Part shown: positions 10,001 to 18,729 of the stretch, one piece after another
How the letters are laid out: each line of letters opens with the position of its first letter
Numbering within the stretch: position 1 is the first letter of the stretch
Source of the DNA: Paenibacillus macquariensis
Lineage (GTDB): Bacteria > Bacillota > Bacilli > Paenibacillales > Paenibacillaceae
Direction of reading: 5' to 3'
Assembly (NCBI RefSeq): GCF_900156375.1
Contig: NZ_FTNK01000006.1
Location: 248,001 to 312,000, forward strand
DNA length: 64,000 nucleotides
The notes under the pieces: model-generated
Database searches by the model: none
The model's input: only the letters and a program-made list of their open reading frames with translations
What the model was told of the DNA's origin: nothing
Made by a program: the position numbers and the translations under genes

Positions 10001-10628
10001 CGGATTGATCTTTTAATGGACCAATCTGGACTTCCAACTCACTCACTAAATCGTGAATACGCAACAAATTTTGTTCCGTATCATCTAGTTTGCGCATGGC
10101 ATCCTTTTTGCGAGATTTATACTTTACGATCCCTGAGGCTTCTTCAAATATGCCCCTACGGTCCTCTGAACGAGTACTTAGAATTTCTTCTATTCGTCCT
10201 TGTCCGATAATCGAGTACGCTTCTTTACCAATCCCTGTATCCATAAACAATTCGGTAATGTCTTTCAGACGACAAGATTGTTTATTAATCAAATACTCAC
10301 TGTCTCCATTACGATGTACCCGGCGTGTTACCGTTACTTCGTTGAAGTCGAGCGGAAGTACATGATCCTCATTATCCAAAGTCAGTGAGACTTCCCCAAA
10401 ATTAACAGCTTTACGCGCGTCACTGCCGGCAAATATAATATCTTCCATCTTGCCGCCACGTAGTGATTTAGCACTCTGCTCTCCTAACACCCATCGTATG
10501 CCGTCGGAAATATTACTCTTACCGCTCCCGTTAGGACCGACCACAGCCGTTATTCCTCTAACGAATTCCATCTCCGTTTTATCGGCAAAAGATTTGAAAC
10601 CTGCTAATTCAATCCGTTTCAAAAACAT
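7059..10628 (-). CDS. smc: Chromosome segregation protein SMC
   Basis: SMC is the ATPase core of the bacterial condensin that, with ScpA and ScpB, extrudes DNA loops and aligns the chromosome arms. The 1189 residues show GPNGSGKSN (Walker A) at 31-39 and long heptad coiled coils on both sides of a hinge with SMTGGSQHKK. The head returns as LSGGERALTAMALL (ABC signature, about 1092) and CVLDEVEAALDE (Walker B). I chose the ATG at 10628, ten bases after GAGGTGA. An in-frame TTG nine bases upstream overlaps the ribosome site and would add three non-family residues. Confidence 0.98.
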   Translation of the reverse strand: MFLKRIELAGFKSFADKTEMEFVRGITAVVGPNGSGKSNISDGIRWVLGEQSAKSLRGGKMEDIIFAGSDARKAVNFGEVSLTLDNEDHVLPLDFNEVTVTRRVHRNGDSEYLINKQSCRLKDITELFMDTGIGKEAYSIIGQGRIEEILSTRSEDRRGIFEEASGIVKYKSRKKDAMRKLDDTEQNLLRIHDLVSELEVQIGPLKDQSEKAIHFKQLREQLKSKEISMYVHQIEQIHTHWTEATRKLKGLQEQQLELSTVVSAHDAMLESDRSILRKLEQDVELLQDELLQYSEAYEKSEGYGEVLRERKRNLEGHKEQLATTLNTGDERVEDRKTELSLTKSKLEALQEELKELRHHLSGEEAKLVGVTGGINQQQEETLKSSLLELMNEMAQARNEIRYADQQKETLSRRMNRAEEETGKWESQKEELLKRKYALDASIENFANEIRDLRGGYITESERYQSVQKLLEESQGTLRKWEQKREALTSRRDTMKEMQDDFDGFMLGVKEVLKASRKSVLSGVHGAVAELITVPEKLELAMETAMGASLQHIVMDNESVSRQAISFLKQRQLGRATFLPLDVMRARNISSSDRSVIEGANGFVGIGADLVQYNATYAPVIGSLLGNVIIAESLEDANKIASKCQYRYRVVTLEGDIVNAGGSMTGGSQHKKNNSLLSRKRQLDALDQEIVDTEKQLIKLQESIQQLKTQLTQTQTKLDELRQAGDDKRIEEQQAAGDLKQLQHELRHVLEQVEMTGQEKNGFTEENKGLELSREQAVKKLAELEEKEKSSHQALQAAEFTRKASESAKDELLNQLTQLKVKEGKLDQECFSLEEQLRRLQTDFNSQDRDLRQTKNLLASIEADLLTNANEAAGQIESLNQYKLKKEESSQQLDFKRATRTQLSKKLELQENETREQRTQLRTVDEQLRQTEIGVNRLDVELDNILKKLSEDYELSYELAKQRYPIPEDVLAVQNEVRELKRSISSLGEVNLGAIEEYQRVNERYQFLSEQKEDLIGAKTTLYEVIREMDDEMSKRFKTTFDAIRREFGTVFMKLFGGGRADLVLLDPENMLDTGIDIVAQPPGKKLQNLQLLSGGERALTAMALLFAILQVKPVPFCVLDEVEAALDEANVVRFAQYLREFSEQTQFIVVTHRKGTMEEADVLYGVTMEEGGVSKLVSVKLENEEAEIA

Positions 10629-10691
10629 ATTCCCCAAATCACCTCTAAACCTAATAATACCACAACTTCTTCAAGTGAAAACACTAATTAA

Positions 10692-10754
10692 AAGAGCAAA
10701 AAGCAGTCAATGGCTAATAATACGATCCATCTTACGTGACTGCTCTTTGCTCTT
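10692..10754 (-). terminator. Long-stem terminator between rnc and smc
   Basis: An 18-bp stem with one mismatch (10692-10709 with 10737-10754) encloses a 27-base loop and is followed on the minus strand by TTTTAATT. It lies 31 bp past the rnc stop and suggests that smc-ftsY is partly uncoupled from the fab-rnc transcript. Confidence 0.75.
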
Positions 10755-10784
10755 AGGTTATGAATCGTGCTAGCCTTCAAATCC

Positions 10785-11486
10785 TTAGGATTTGGCTAGC
10801 TTCAAATGACCGAGTGCAACTGATGCAGCTTGCTGCTCGGCTTCTTTCTTAGATCGACCAGTACCTCTTCCGATATGTTCATTTCCCATAAAAACTTCAG
10901 AAACAAATTCACGTTCATGTGCTGGTCCTCGCTCTTCAACGATCCGATATTCTAACAGCCCCATATTATGGTGTTGTGTTAATTCTTGTAGTTCAGTCTT
11001 ATAGTCGCTCATTTGGAGCTTCCCATTCTCTGAAACTTGAGGAAATACATATCGTTCTAAGAATGAGCGAGCCGCTTCAATTCCTTGATCCAAATATAAA
11101 GCACCGATAAAGGCTTCAAATACATCCGCAAGTAACGCAGGGCGAGTACGCCCTCCTGTTAATTCCTCACCTTTACCTAACAATACATATTGTCCAAAGC
11201 TTAAGGCTTCCGCAAACTTAACTAGTGAAGGCTCACATACAATAGCTGCACGCAGTTTTGTAAGTTCCCCTTCAGGTTTAGTTGGGAAAAGACTGTACAA
11301 GAATTCAGATACCGTAAGTTCCAACACAGCATCCCCTAAAAATTCTAGGCGTTCATTATCATGATACTGACTGAAACGGTGTTCATTGACGTAAGATGCG
11401 TGAGTAAAGGCCTGCTTCAAAAGAAGCTTATTGTGGAATTGGACATGAAGTTGCTGCTGTAAATGCTTCAGATCACCGCTCAACAA
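10785..11486 (-). CDS. rnc: Ribonuclease III
   Basis: RNase III cleaves double-stranded RNA, including rRNA precursors, 6S and SRP RNA precursors and sense-antisense duplexes. The 233 residues contain the catalytic signature [13 protein letters not shown] with the acidic metal ligands, the second catalytic stretch ([15 protein letters not shown]), and a C-terminal dsRNA-binding domain ([13 protein letters not shown] to [13 protein letters not shown]). The gap to fabF is only 9 bp, so rnc is co-transcribed with the fatty-acid genes. Confidence 0.97.
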   Translation of the reverse strand: MLSGDLKHLQQQLHVQFHNKLLLKQAFTHASYVNEHRFSQYHDNERLEFLGDAVLELTVSEFLYSLFPTKPEGELTKLRAAIVCEPSLVKFAEALSFGQYVLLGKGEELTGGRTRPALLADVFEAFIGALYLDQGIEAARSFLERYVFPQVSENGKLQMSDYKTELQELTQHHNMGLLEYRIVEERGPAHEREFVSEVFMGNEHIGRGTGRSKKEAEQQAASVALGHLKLAKS

Positions 11487-11495
11487 ATTGTCCCC

Positions 11496-12734
11496 TTAAA
11501 CATCATATTTTTTCAAAATAATCGAAGCGTTGTGTCCACCAAATCCAAAGGAATTGGACATCACAACATTCAAATCTGCTTTACGCGCAATATTTGGAAC
11601 ATAATCCAGATCACATTCCACATCAGGTTCGTCCAAATTAATCGTAGGAGGAATGATCTGATTCTGCAAGGAAAGAGCACATATAACAGCCTCTACACCA
11701 CCCGCAGCACCAAGTAAATGACCTGTCATGGATTTCGTAGAACTAACGGCTACTTTATAAGCATGATCCCCTAAAGCCATCTTAATGGCTTTGGTCTCGG
11801 ATTTGTCTCCTACACCTGTTGATGTTCCATGAGCATTGATATAATCAACGTCTTCAGGACTAATTCCTGCAGTCCTTAAGGCCATCTTCATACAACGAGC
11901 CGGACCATCCGGATCAGGATCAGTCATATGGTGAGCATCTGCACTCAGACCATATCCAATGACTTCAGCGATAATATTCGCACCGCGCTTCTGTGCATGT
12001 TCCAACGATTCCAAGACAAGAACACCAGCGCCTTCTCCCATGACGAATCCATCACGGTTTGTATCAAAAGGACGACTCGCTTTCTCGGGCTCATCATTAC
12101 GTGTAGACATCGCACGCATAGCACAGAATCCCGCTACGCCCGTGGGGCGTATAGTTGCTTCCGCTCCTCCACAGATCATTACATCAGCTTCACCACTCTG
12201 AATCCATCTGAAAGAATCACCAATCGCATGTGAACCAGAAGCACAAGCAGAGACAGAAGCCGAATTAGGGCCCTTAGCTCCCAAGAGAATAGATAAGTGT
12301 CCTGAAGCCATGTTAGCAATCATCATCGGAATGAAGAATGGGCTTACCCGTTTGGGACCCTTCTGCAACAGAATATTATGCTGATCTTCCCATGTTCCCA
12401 GACCACCAATTCCAGAACCAATAATTACACCAACACGCTCCGGATCGGAATCTTTAGAAATATCTAGACCACTATTCTGCAAAGCCATCACGCCAGCTGC
12501 TGCTGCAAACTGAACGAATCTATCCATCTTCCGCATTTCTTTACGGTCAATGTACTCTTCAGCATCGAAATCTTTCACTGAAGCTGCAATTCTGGTGTTA
12601 TAGTCACTAACATCAAAGGACTCAATCTGTGAAACACCAGATTTCCCAGCTACCAGGTTACTCCATAAACTCTCTAAATCTTTGCCCAGGGAAGTCACAA
12701 CGCCCATCCCGGTTATCACTACTCTATGATTCAA
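11496..12734 (-). CDS. fabF: Beta-ketoacyl-ACP synthase II
   Basis: FabF is the condensing enzyme that elongates acyl-ACP with malonyl-ACP. The catalytic triad is visible: cysteine in SVSACASGSHAIG, histidine in NAHGTSTGVGD and histidine in KSMTGHLLGAAGG. I chose a TTG start at 12734 (412 residues, beginning MNHRVVITGMG). It lies six bases after GAGGTG and gives the family N-terminus, while an upstream in-frame start would add 17 unrelated residues and lacks a ribosome site. It is the last fab gene of the cluster before rnc. Confidence 0.97.
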   Translation of the reverse strand: MNHRVVITGMGVVTSLGKDLESLWSNLVAGKSGVSQIESFDVSDYNTRIAASVKDFDAEEYIDRKEMRKMDRFVQFAAAAGVMALQNSGLDISKDSDPERVGVIIGSGIGGLGTWEDQHNILLQKGPKRVSPFFIPMMIANMASGHLSILLGAKGPNSASVSACASGSHAIGDSFRWIQSGEADVMICGGAEATIRPTGVAGFCAMRAMSTRNDEPEKASRPFDTNRDGFVMGEGAGVLVLESLEHAQKRGANIIAEVIGYGLSADAHHMTDPDPDGPARCMKMALRTAGISPEDVDYINAHGTSTGVGDKSETKAIKMALGDHAYKVAVSSTKSMTGHLLGAAGGVEAVICALSLQNQIIPPTINLDEPDVECDLDYVPNIARKADLNVVMSNSFGFGGHNASIILKKYDV

Positions 12735-12829
12735 CGCATTCACCTCTATAATAGACTGGATATGCATATTTTTCGTATATAACATGTAAACAACGCTCTA
12801 AAGAAGAGTTTGTCCCCAAATATATGGAG

Positions 12830-12858
12830 AAGTCCCGCCTAAAAGCAGAACGGGACTT
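12830..12858 (-). terminator. Hairpin between acpP and fabF
   Basis: An 8-bp perfect stem (12830-12837 with 12851-12858) with a 13-base loop, just past the acpP stop. There is no strong T tract on the minus strand, so it may be an attenuating or mRNA-stabilising hairpin rather than a full terminator. This would fit the need for more ACP than FabF. Confidence 0.5.
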
Positions 12859-12871
12859 ACCAATGAATTAT

Positions 12872-13105
12872 TTAGGTGTGAGATTGTATGTACTTCACAA
12901 CTTCTCCCACGCTTGTAATTTTTTCTGCGTCTTCATCAGAAATTTCAATATCAAACTCATCTTCCAATTCCATTACCAATTCAACAACGTCAAGAGAATC
13001 AGCACCAAGATCATCTTTAAAAGATGATTCTAATGTAACCTCCGCTTCGTCAGCACCTAAGCGATCGACGACGATGCGTTTTACACGTTCCAATACATCG
13101 GACAT
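12872..13105 (-). CDS. acpP: Acyl carrier protein
   Basis: ACP carries growing acyl chains on a 4'-phosphopantetheine attached to the serine of [12 protein letters not shown], which is intact. The protein is 77 residues and strongly acidic, as expected. I chose the ATG at 13105, six bases after AGGAGGTG. A GTG nine bases upstream forms part of that ribosome site. It lies between fabG and fabF in the cluster. Confidence 0.98.
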   Translation of the reverse strand: MSDVLERVKRIVVDRLGADEAEVTLESSFKDDLGADSLDVVELVMELEDEFDIEISDEDAEKITSVGEVVKYIQSHT

Positions 13106-13155
13106 CCGGTTCACCTCCTCCTCTTTGGTATTATACGAGAATTTTTTTCAAAATG

Positions 13156-13908
13156 CTACATCACCATTCCGCCATCCACATGTAATGTCTGGCCTGTCAT
13201 GTAGGACGCGCTATCAGAAGCTAAGAAAGCGACCACTTTGGCGACCTCTTCTGGCTCCCCTAGGCGTGCTAGTGGGATATCAGCTATATACTTGCTCCGC
13301 AAGTCTTCTGATAACTCCTTGGTCATATCTGATTCAATAAAACCAGGAGCTACACAGTTAACGGTAATCCCTCGCGAAGCAAGCTCACGAGCAGATGATT
13401 TAGTAAGACCAATCACACCTGCTTTTGCTGCAACATAATTGGCTTGACCTGCATTGCCAAGAACACCTACAACGGATGAAATATTAATGATCCGTCCATA
13501 ACGTTGCTTCATCATCGGACGGGTAACTGCTTTTAAACAGTTAAACACACCTTTGAGGTTCGTTTCAATAACAGAATCAAATTCTTCCTCTTTCATACGC
13601 ATAATTAGATTATCTCTAGTAATGCCTGCGTTATTCACAAGAATATCAATACGGCCCAAAGCGTTGATAGCTTCCTTAACCAAATTCTCAGCTTCTTCAC
13701 TCTTACCAACATTCGCTTTCAGCGCAACTGATTCTACGCCTAACGCTTGAATCTCAGCAACAACTTCTTGTGCAGCTGTCTCATTTCCTGAATAATTGAC
13801 AACCACATTCGCACCTAAACCGGCTAAGTTTAGAGCGATACTACGCCCTATCCCACGAGAAGCTCCCGTTACAAGTGCAACTTGTCCGCTTAAAGGTTTG
13901 GACATCAT
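13156..13908 (-). CDS. fabG: 3-oxoacyl-ACP reductase
   Basis: FabG is the NADPH-dependent reductase of the first reductive step in fatty-acid elongation. The Rossmann glycine motif TGASRGIG, the structural NNAG and the catalytic Ser/Tyr/Lys set (INISSVVG, then YVAAKAG) are present in 250 residues. Two adjacent ATG codons are possible starts. The second, at 13905, is slightly better spaced from AAGGA. It lies 47 bp after fabD. Confidence 0.97.
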   Translation of the reverse strand: MMSKPLSGQVALVTGASRGIGRSIALNLAGLGANVVVNYSGNETAAQEVVAEIQALGVESVALKANVGKSEEAENLVKEAINALGRIDILVNNAGITRDNLIMRMKEEEFDSVIETNLKGVFNCLKAVTRPMMKQRYGRIINISSVVGVLGNAGQANYVAAKAGVIGLTKSSARELASRGITVNCVAPGFIESDMTKELSEDLRSKYIADIPLARLGEPEEVAKVVAFLASDSASYMTGQTLHVDGGMVM

Positions 13909-13955
13909 AAATTCCTTCTTCCCCCAAATATCTATTGTATACTTTCCAAAGCCTC

Positions 13956-14888
13956 TTAGGCTTCTATAAATGCATTCTCAACACTTTCAAGACTATTGAT
14001 GTTGATTAGCTTCACGGTCTTATCAATCTTCTTAATTAGGCCTGTTAATACGCTACCTGGCCCGATCTCAACAAAAGTATCTACCCCTTGTCCGATAAGA
14101 TAGTTAATACTATCTTCCCAAAGAACAGGTGAATAGACCTGTTGCACTAGAAGACTACGAAAAGTTTCCCCAGCGTTAACAGTCTGTGCAGTTACGTTAG
14201 CTACAACAGAAATCTTTGGTTCCTGAAAGGACACGGCGTTCAGTTCAACTTCAAGCTGTTCAGCCGCTGACTTCATCATAGAAGAATGAAAAGGACCGCT
14301 GACTTCAAGCGAAATCGCTCTTTTTCCGCCCGCTTCCTTCACACGCTCACTTACCGCAGCAACACCCAATTGTGAGCCTGAAATGACAATTTGCCCTGGA
14401 CAATTGATATTAGCTAGTTCAACGACATGTCCGCTCTCACTAACCTCAGCACATAATTGTGATAGAGCTTCACGGTCAGCTCCTAATACCGCTGCCATAG
14501 CCCCTTGCCCACCAGGAACGGCCTTCTCCATAAAGTTACCACGAGCTCTCACAGTGGCTACCGCATCCTCAAATGTTAAAACCTCAGCTGCCACAAGAGC
14601 GCTGTACTCACCCAAACTGTGCCCTGCAACATAGTCTGCTTGTATCCCTTTAACACGTAATGCTTCTAAATAAGCAATACTTGTAGCTAATAAAGCAGGC
14701 TGTGTATTAAAAGTCTGTTTCAACTCTGCATCCGGGCCTTCAAAAATCATAGTAGATAAGTCAAAACCTAATACTCTATCAGCTGTTTCAAAGATCGCTC
14801 GGGAAGTAGGAACGGCATCATAAATATCTTTTCCCATACCTACTGACTGAGCGCCTTGTCCCGGAAACACAAATGCCACTTTACCCAT
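13956..14888 (-). CDS. fabD: Malonyl-CoA:ACP transacylase
   Basis: FabD loads malonyl units onto ACP. The nucleophile motif [10 protein letters not shown], the oxyanion-hole motif FPGQGAQ at residues 8-14, and the catalytic histidine in GPFHSSMM are intact in 310 residues. It lies between fabH and fabG. Confidence 0.97.
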   Translation of the reverse strand: MGKVAFVFPGQGAQSVGMGKDIYDAVPTSRAIFETADRVLGFDLSTMIFEGPDAELKQTFNTQPALLATSIAYLEALRVKGIQADYVAGHSLGEYSALVAAEVLTFEDAVATVRARGNFMEKAVPGGQGAMAAVLGADREALSQLCAEVSESGHVVELANINCPGQIVISGSQLGVAAVSERVKEAGGKRAISLEVSGPFHSSMMKSAAEQLEVELNAVSFQEPKISVVANVTAQTVNAGETFRSLLVQQVYSPVLWEDSINYLIGQGVDTFVEIGPGSVLTGLIKKIDKTVKLININSLESVENAFIEA

Positions 14889-14965
14889 GATTCATCTCCT
14901 TAGATGACAAACTTTTAATTATATATTGTAAAATATCAATGTTTATGCTGAAATCTGATCATTTC

Positions 14966-15967
14966 TTACCATACAAGTACGCAAGCTCCCCAAGTCAATC
15001 CACCACCGAAGCCAACCATCAAGACGGTGTCTCCTTCTTTCATTCGGTTCTGCTCAGCTGCTTCTACAAGAGCAAGCGGAATTGAAGCTGCTGACGTATT
15101 CGCATATTTATCCACGTTAATGACGCATTTCTCTGGAGGTAAATCTAAACGATTCATCGCAGATTGAATAATACGTATATTGGCTTGATGAGGAACAAAG
15201 AGATCAATATCCTCTTTCGTCTTACCCGCCTTAGTCAATACGGCTTCCGTAGCCGAACCCATAACTCTTACTGCAAATTTAAATACTTCCCGACCATTCA
15301 TATAAATGAAATGGTTCTTATTTTCGATCGTTTCCGGCGATGAAGGTAAACGTGAACCCCCACCTGCAAGATTTAGTAATGGACCACCTGAACCCTCTGC
15401 TCCTAGATCAAAGGACTGGAAGCCGCGTCCTTCTGGCACTTCACCAATTACAACGGCACCCGCTCCATCTCCGAACAATACACAGGTATTACGGTCCGTA
15501 TAATCGGTAATTCTAGATAAGCAATCAGCTCCAATAATAAGTGCGTTATTATACATGCCAGTCTTAATAAAATTCGTTGCTGTTGCTAAGCTGTACACAA
15601 AGCCAGAACATGCAGCAGACAAATCAAATGCAGCTGCATTCTTAGCACCTAACTTATCTTGAAGAATACAAGCCGTGGATGGAAAGAACGTATCTGGTGT
15701 CACTGTAGCCACAATGATTAGATCAATTTCATCTGCTGTCATTCCAGCGGATTCCAACGCCTTTATAGCCGCTTCATAGGCAAGATCAGATGTGGCTTGC
15801 TCAGGTGCAGCAATGTGCCGTTCTTTAATTCCGGTCCGGCTAACAATCCATTCGTCATTCGTATCTACTATTTTTTCCAAATCGCTATTCGTCAATATCT
15901 TCTCAGGAACATATTTACCTGTCCCTATTATACCAACTGCCCGTAATCCATTCATGACGTCACTCAC
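14966..15967 (-). CDS. fabH: Beta-ketoacyl-ACP synthase III
   Basis: FabH starts fatty-acid synthesis by condensing an acyl-CoA primer with malonyl-ACP. In branched-chain producers the primers come from branched amino acids. The catalytic Cys-His-Asn triad is visible in LSAACSGF, PHQANIRI and YANTSAASIP. The start overlaps the plsX stop by 4 bp (ATGA), so translation is coupled. In Bacillus subtilis fabH genes lie elsewhere; inclusion in the fapR-plsX cluster is the arrangement I expect for Paenibacillus-type genomes. Confidence 0.97.
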   Translation of the reverse strand: MSDVMNGLRAVGIIGTGKYVPEKILTNSDLEKIVDTNDEWIVSRTGIKERHIAAPEQATSDLAYEAAIKALESAGMTADEIDLIIVATVTPDTFFPSTACILQDKLGAKNAAAFDLSAACSGFVYSLATATNFIKTGMYNNALIIGADCLSRITDYTDRNTCVLFGDGAGAVVIGEVPEGRGFQSFDLGAEGSGGPLLNLAGGGSRLPSSPETIENKNHFIYMNGREVFKFAVRVMGSATEAVLTKAGKTKEDIDLFVPHQANIRIIQSAMNRLDLPPEKCVINVDKYANTSAASIPLALVEAAEQNRMKEGDTVLMVGFGGGLTWGACVLVW

Positions 15968-16956
15968 TTCCCACTGATTTCCTTCGATATACTCGGTACC
16001 AATTCATTCTCAAGGGCAATTCTAGTCTGTTTCACTGCATTCTTAATGGCATTACCATCAGATGAACCGTGGCTTTTCATAACTAGACTACTTAATCCAA
16101 GCAGAGGAGCAGCTCCAGATTCAGAATAATCTAATTTCTTCTTCAGTCCTTTTAACTGTGGCATCAGTAAAGCTGCGCCCATCTTACTTTTAAATGTTTG
16201 ACTGAACTGTTCTTTCAGCAAGCTGAACATAGCTCCAGCTGTACCTTCAATGCTCTTCAACAATATATTGCCGGCAAATCCATCACATACGAGCACATCA
16301 CAGTTACTTGCCATGACATCACGCGCTTCTACATTACCCACAAAGTGAATTGGCATCTCCTGCAAAAGAGGAAAAGCCTCCTTCGTCAGTTCATTACCTT
16401 TGCCTGGCTCAACGCCCACATTCAACAGACCTACACGTGGCCTTGCAATTCCCTGTACCTTCTGACGGTACAAGCTACCCATTAAACCGAACTGAGCTAA
16501 GTGTTGTGGCTTAGAATCCATATTAGCGCCAAGATCTAGGGCAATCACTCCAACATCATCTAGCGTAGGAATCATAGCGGCAAGCGCCGGTCGTTCTATG
16601 CCTTCTATTCGACCGACCACAAGTAATCCTGTGGTCATTAGAGCGCCCGTATTTCCCGCGGAAATCATAGCATCCGCTCTACCTTCTTTCAACATCCGTC
16701 CCGCAACAACCATAGAGGCATCTTTTTTACGACGTACAGCTTTTACCGGTTCATCGTCAGAATGTATCACTTCACTCGCATGCTGGATACTAAAGTTAGA
16801 AGGGATATCCCTCCCGCTTAACAGGGGTTCGATTTGAGCTTGGTCCCCCACGAGTATAATCTCTATATCATTCCATTCAGCGGCAGCTGCCAGCGCCCCA
16901 TCTATATTAGATTGAGGAGCATGGTCTCCACCCATAGCATCAATGGCGATCCTCAT
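15964..16956 (-). CDS. plsX: Phosphate acyltransferase PlsX
   Basis: PlsX converts acyl-ACP to acyl-phosphate, the donor used by PlsY to start phospholipid synthesis. The N-terminus MRIAIDAMGGDHAP is diagnostic. I start at the ATG at 16956 (330 residues), seven bases after GGGAGGA; the frame stays open 138 bases upstream but that stretch belongs to fapR. plsX overlaps the end of fapR by 17 bp and the start of fabH by 4 bp. Confidence 0.97.
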   Translation of the reverse strand: MRIAIDAMGGDHAPQSNIDGALAAAAEWNDIEIILVGDQAQIEPLLSGRDIPSNFSIQHASEVIHSDDEPVKAVRRKKDASMVVAGRMLKEGRADAMISAGNTGALMTTGLLVVGRIEGIERPALAAMIPTLDDVGVIALDLGANMDSKPQHLAQFGLMGSLYRQKVQGIARPRVGLLNVGVEPGKGNELTKEAFPLLQEMPIHFVGNVEARDVMASNCDVLVCDGFAGNILLKSIEGTAGAMFSLLKEQFSQTFKSKMGAALLMPQLKGLKKKLDYSESGAAPLLGLSSLVMKSHGSSDGNAIKNAVKQTRIALENELVPSISKEISGK

Positions 16957-17524
16957 GCTGCATTCCTCCCTCGCTGTTCTCTTCACCCGTTGACCTATAA
17001 ATGAGGAAATTGCCTTGAAAGACCATTTCTTCACCCACATAGGTAAACACTTCAACCTTAGCTTTGCCCTTTTGGCCAGCCATATCTCTGACATATGCTT
17101 TAGCTATACATTTCTCTCCCAAATGAACGGAGCGGAGGAATCGAATATCCGACGAAGCTGTCAGCGCAATCTCATCATTAATGACTGCAACGGCTAATGA
17201 GTTCGCTTGTCCAAACACATAATGTCCACGCGCTATATGTGTGCGTGAGAATACATGTTCATCTCGAATTTCGAATATGGAGATGCCACTCTTGTCTAAT
17301 TGCAAATCCACAATCTCCCCCATGACTTCATTCAACGGTAAAGAGCGAACTTGATCATGCGAATGTTCCGCCATCTGCTTCATCCGTTCGCGAAGTTCAG
17401 GTATGCCTAGCTCCATCCGATCTAAACGAACGGTCTGGATACTAACCTTCAATTCTCGTGTTAGTTCACGATCCGTGACAAACGGATTCTGCTCGATCAA
17501 CTCCATCAATTGCCGATGGCGCAT
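16940..17524 (-). CDS. fapR: FapR, malonyl-CoA-responsive repressor of fatty-acid synthesis
   Basis: FapR binds a 17-bp operator and is released by malonyl-CoA or malonyl-ACP, linking precursor level to lipid synthesis. It has an N-terminal HTH (KVSIQTVRLDRMELGIPELR) joined to a hotdog-fold effector domain (FSRTHIARGHYVFGQANSLA). The first ATG, at 17524, has no good ribosome site. A strong AAGGAGGTG lies 27 bases further upstream, and the in-frame codon at the right distance from it is ATC (17545), which would add IERLPKK. The real start may therefore be non-canonical. Its own promoter carries a FapR box, so it should be autorepressed. Confidence 0.95.
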   Translation of the reverse strand: MRHRQLMELIEQNPFVTDRELTRELKVSIQTVRLDRMELGIPELRERMKQMAEHSHDQVRSLPLNEVMGEIVDLQLDKSGISIFEIRDEHVFSRTHIARGHYVFGQANSLAVAVINDEIALTASSDIRFLRSVHLGEKCIAKAYVRDMAGQKGKAKVEVFTYVGEEMVFQGNFLIYRSTGEENSEGGMQHEDRH

Positions 17525-17636
17525 CTTCTTAGGTAATCGTTCGATGACGGTACACCTCCTTACATCATATGTACAATTTTATAATTACATTTACATTTAT
17601 TTAGAAATGAGAATAATAGAAACCTCATCAATCATC

Positions 17637-17653
17637 TTAGAACCTGGTACTAA
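17637..17653 (-). promoter_or_regulatory. FapR operator
   Basis: The 17-bp sequence TTAGAACCTGGTACTAA is an almost perfect inverted repeat matching the known FapR box (TTAGTACCTnnTACTAA type), with one mismatch in the left arm. It overlaps the predicted -10 of the fapR promoter, the usual placement for FapR repression. Confidence 0.85.
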
Positions 17654-17680
17654 TATGTAGTATAAATCATGCTGTCTCAA
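17652..17680 (-). promoter_or_regulatory. SigA-type promoter of the fapR-plsX-fab operon
   Basis: On the minus strand TTGAGA (17675-17680) is followed after 17 bp by CATATT (17652-17657). The -10 runs into the FapR box. The predicted 5' untranslated region is about 120 bases. Confidence 0.65.
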
Positions 17681-17737
17681 AAAGAAAGTCCCCTCTAACA
17701 CAATCGTTGTTGAAACAAGTATAAACTCACTTTTATA

Positions 17738-17772
17738 TAAAAAAAATAGTACCTCACCTAGATGAAGTACTA
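17738..17772 (-). terminator. Rho-independent terminator after rpmF
   Basis: A 10-bp stem with one wobble pair (17747-17756 with 17763-17772) is followed on the minus strand by nine T residues (17738-17746 as A). It lies 12 bp past the rpmF stop and separates yceD-rpmF from the fapR operon. Confidence 0.85.
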
Positions 17773-17784
17773 CTTGTTTGTTGA

Positions 17785-17958
17785 TTACTGCGAAATAATT
17801 TCTCTTGATTTGTACGTTCCACAAACTTTACATACGTGGTGAGCAAGCTTCAATTCTCCGCATTGTTCACATTTCACCATACCCGGCACTGTCAATTTAA
17901 AATGAGTACGACGCTTATCACGACGTGTTTTGGACGTTCTTCTTTGAGGTACTGCCAT
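17785..17958 (-). CDS. rpmF: 50S ribosomal protein L32
   Basis: L32 is a small zinc-ribbon protein of the large subunit. The canonical start [17 protein letters not shown] and a four-cysteine zinc site (CEQC and CKVC) are present, so this is the zinc-binding form. The ATG at 17958 lies seven bases after AGGAGGTG; the frame is open 27 bases upstream but those residues are not family-like. The length is 57 residues. Confidence 0.97.
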   Translation of the reverse strand: MAVPQRRTSKTRRDKRRTHFKLTVPGMVKCEQCGELKLAHHVCKVCGTYKSREIISQ

Positions 17959-18015
17959 GTTCATCCACCTCCTTATTTCAATCAACTCGTCATTAACGAG
18001 AGGAATGTTACATCA

Positions 18016-18528
18016 CTATTCAAAAAAATCCTTCAGTACTGCAAGCCGTGGATCGACTACTTTCGTGTCGCAGTTGCAAGTACTTTCATTCAAGTCTGAT
18101 CCGCATCTCTGGCAAAGTCCTTTGCAGGAAGCCTTACAATACGAAATCTGGGGTAGGTGCAGCAGAAAAGCTTCTTCCACAAATGGGATAAGATCCACCA
18201 CATCATCATTGACGAATAAGGTATCGCTATCTTCATCCTGAATCTCTTCAGACTGCTTCTTCACCAACTTGAAGACTTCGTGAAACGGAATGTACAATTG
18301 CTTAGGAACTTCTGTCAAACAGCGTGAACACGCCATATCAACTTGTCCAGTAAGCTTGCCTTGAACCTCAACCGTATCGTCGCCTACAAATGTTGCTTCT
18401 AAATCAGCATGAACCAATTCTGAAGCAAGAATGTCTGCGCGACCTTTAATCGCACGATCCACATTTACTTGTTCAAGAAAATGTAGGGGTCCATCTAACT
18501 TTACAATTTTGCGAAATTCAAATTGCAC
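18016..18528 (-). CDS. YceD/DUF177 family protein
   Basis: A 170-residue DUF177 protein, a family nearly always encoded directly before rpmF and implicated in 23S rRNA/50S assembly. Paired cysteines in CSRC and a C-terminal CKGLCQRCGSDLNESTC cluster suggest zinc binding. I chose a GTG start at 18528 (MQFEFRKIV), six bases after GGAGTG, instead of an upstream ATG that falls inside the promoter. It has a near-consensus promoter at 18556-18585. Confidence 0.9.
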   Translation of the reverse strand: MQFEFRKIVKLDGPLHFLEQVNVDRAIKGRADILASELVHADLEATFVGDDTVEVQGKLTGQVDMACSRCLTEVPKQLYIPFHEVFKLVKKQSEEIQDEDSDTLFVNDDVVDLIPFVEEAFLLHLPQISYCKASCKGLCQRCGSDLNESTCNCDTKVVDPRLAVLKDFFE

Positions 18529-18555
18529 TCTTATCACTCCAAACAAACAAAAATT

Positions 18556-18585
18556 ATTATACCGAGATATGAGTAGGTTTGTCAA
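18556..18585 (-). promoter_or_regulatory. SigA promoter for yceD-rpmF
   Basis: On the minus strand TTGACA (18580-18585) and TATAAT (18556-18561) are both perfect consensus hexamers separated by 18 bp, close to the GTG start of yceD. Confidence 0.85.
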
Positions 18586-18729
18586 CTATAATCACATTAC
18601 ATACCGTTATTCTTTCTGGAACTGATGATAATTATGATATATTTTTAAAGAACCCTATAATCAAGAAATGGATTCTAAGTCATTATAAAAACACGATCAA
18701 TAAATATACCAAAGGAGTTGAGTTCTGAA

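Noticed and set aside
17597..17824. 75-codon minus-strand frame between rpmF and fapR
   Set aside because: It overlaps the rpmF 3' end, its terminator, the fapR promoter and the FapR operator; it lacks a ribosome site.
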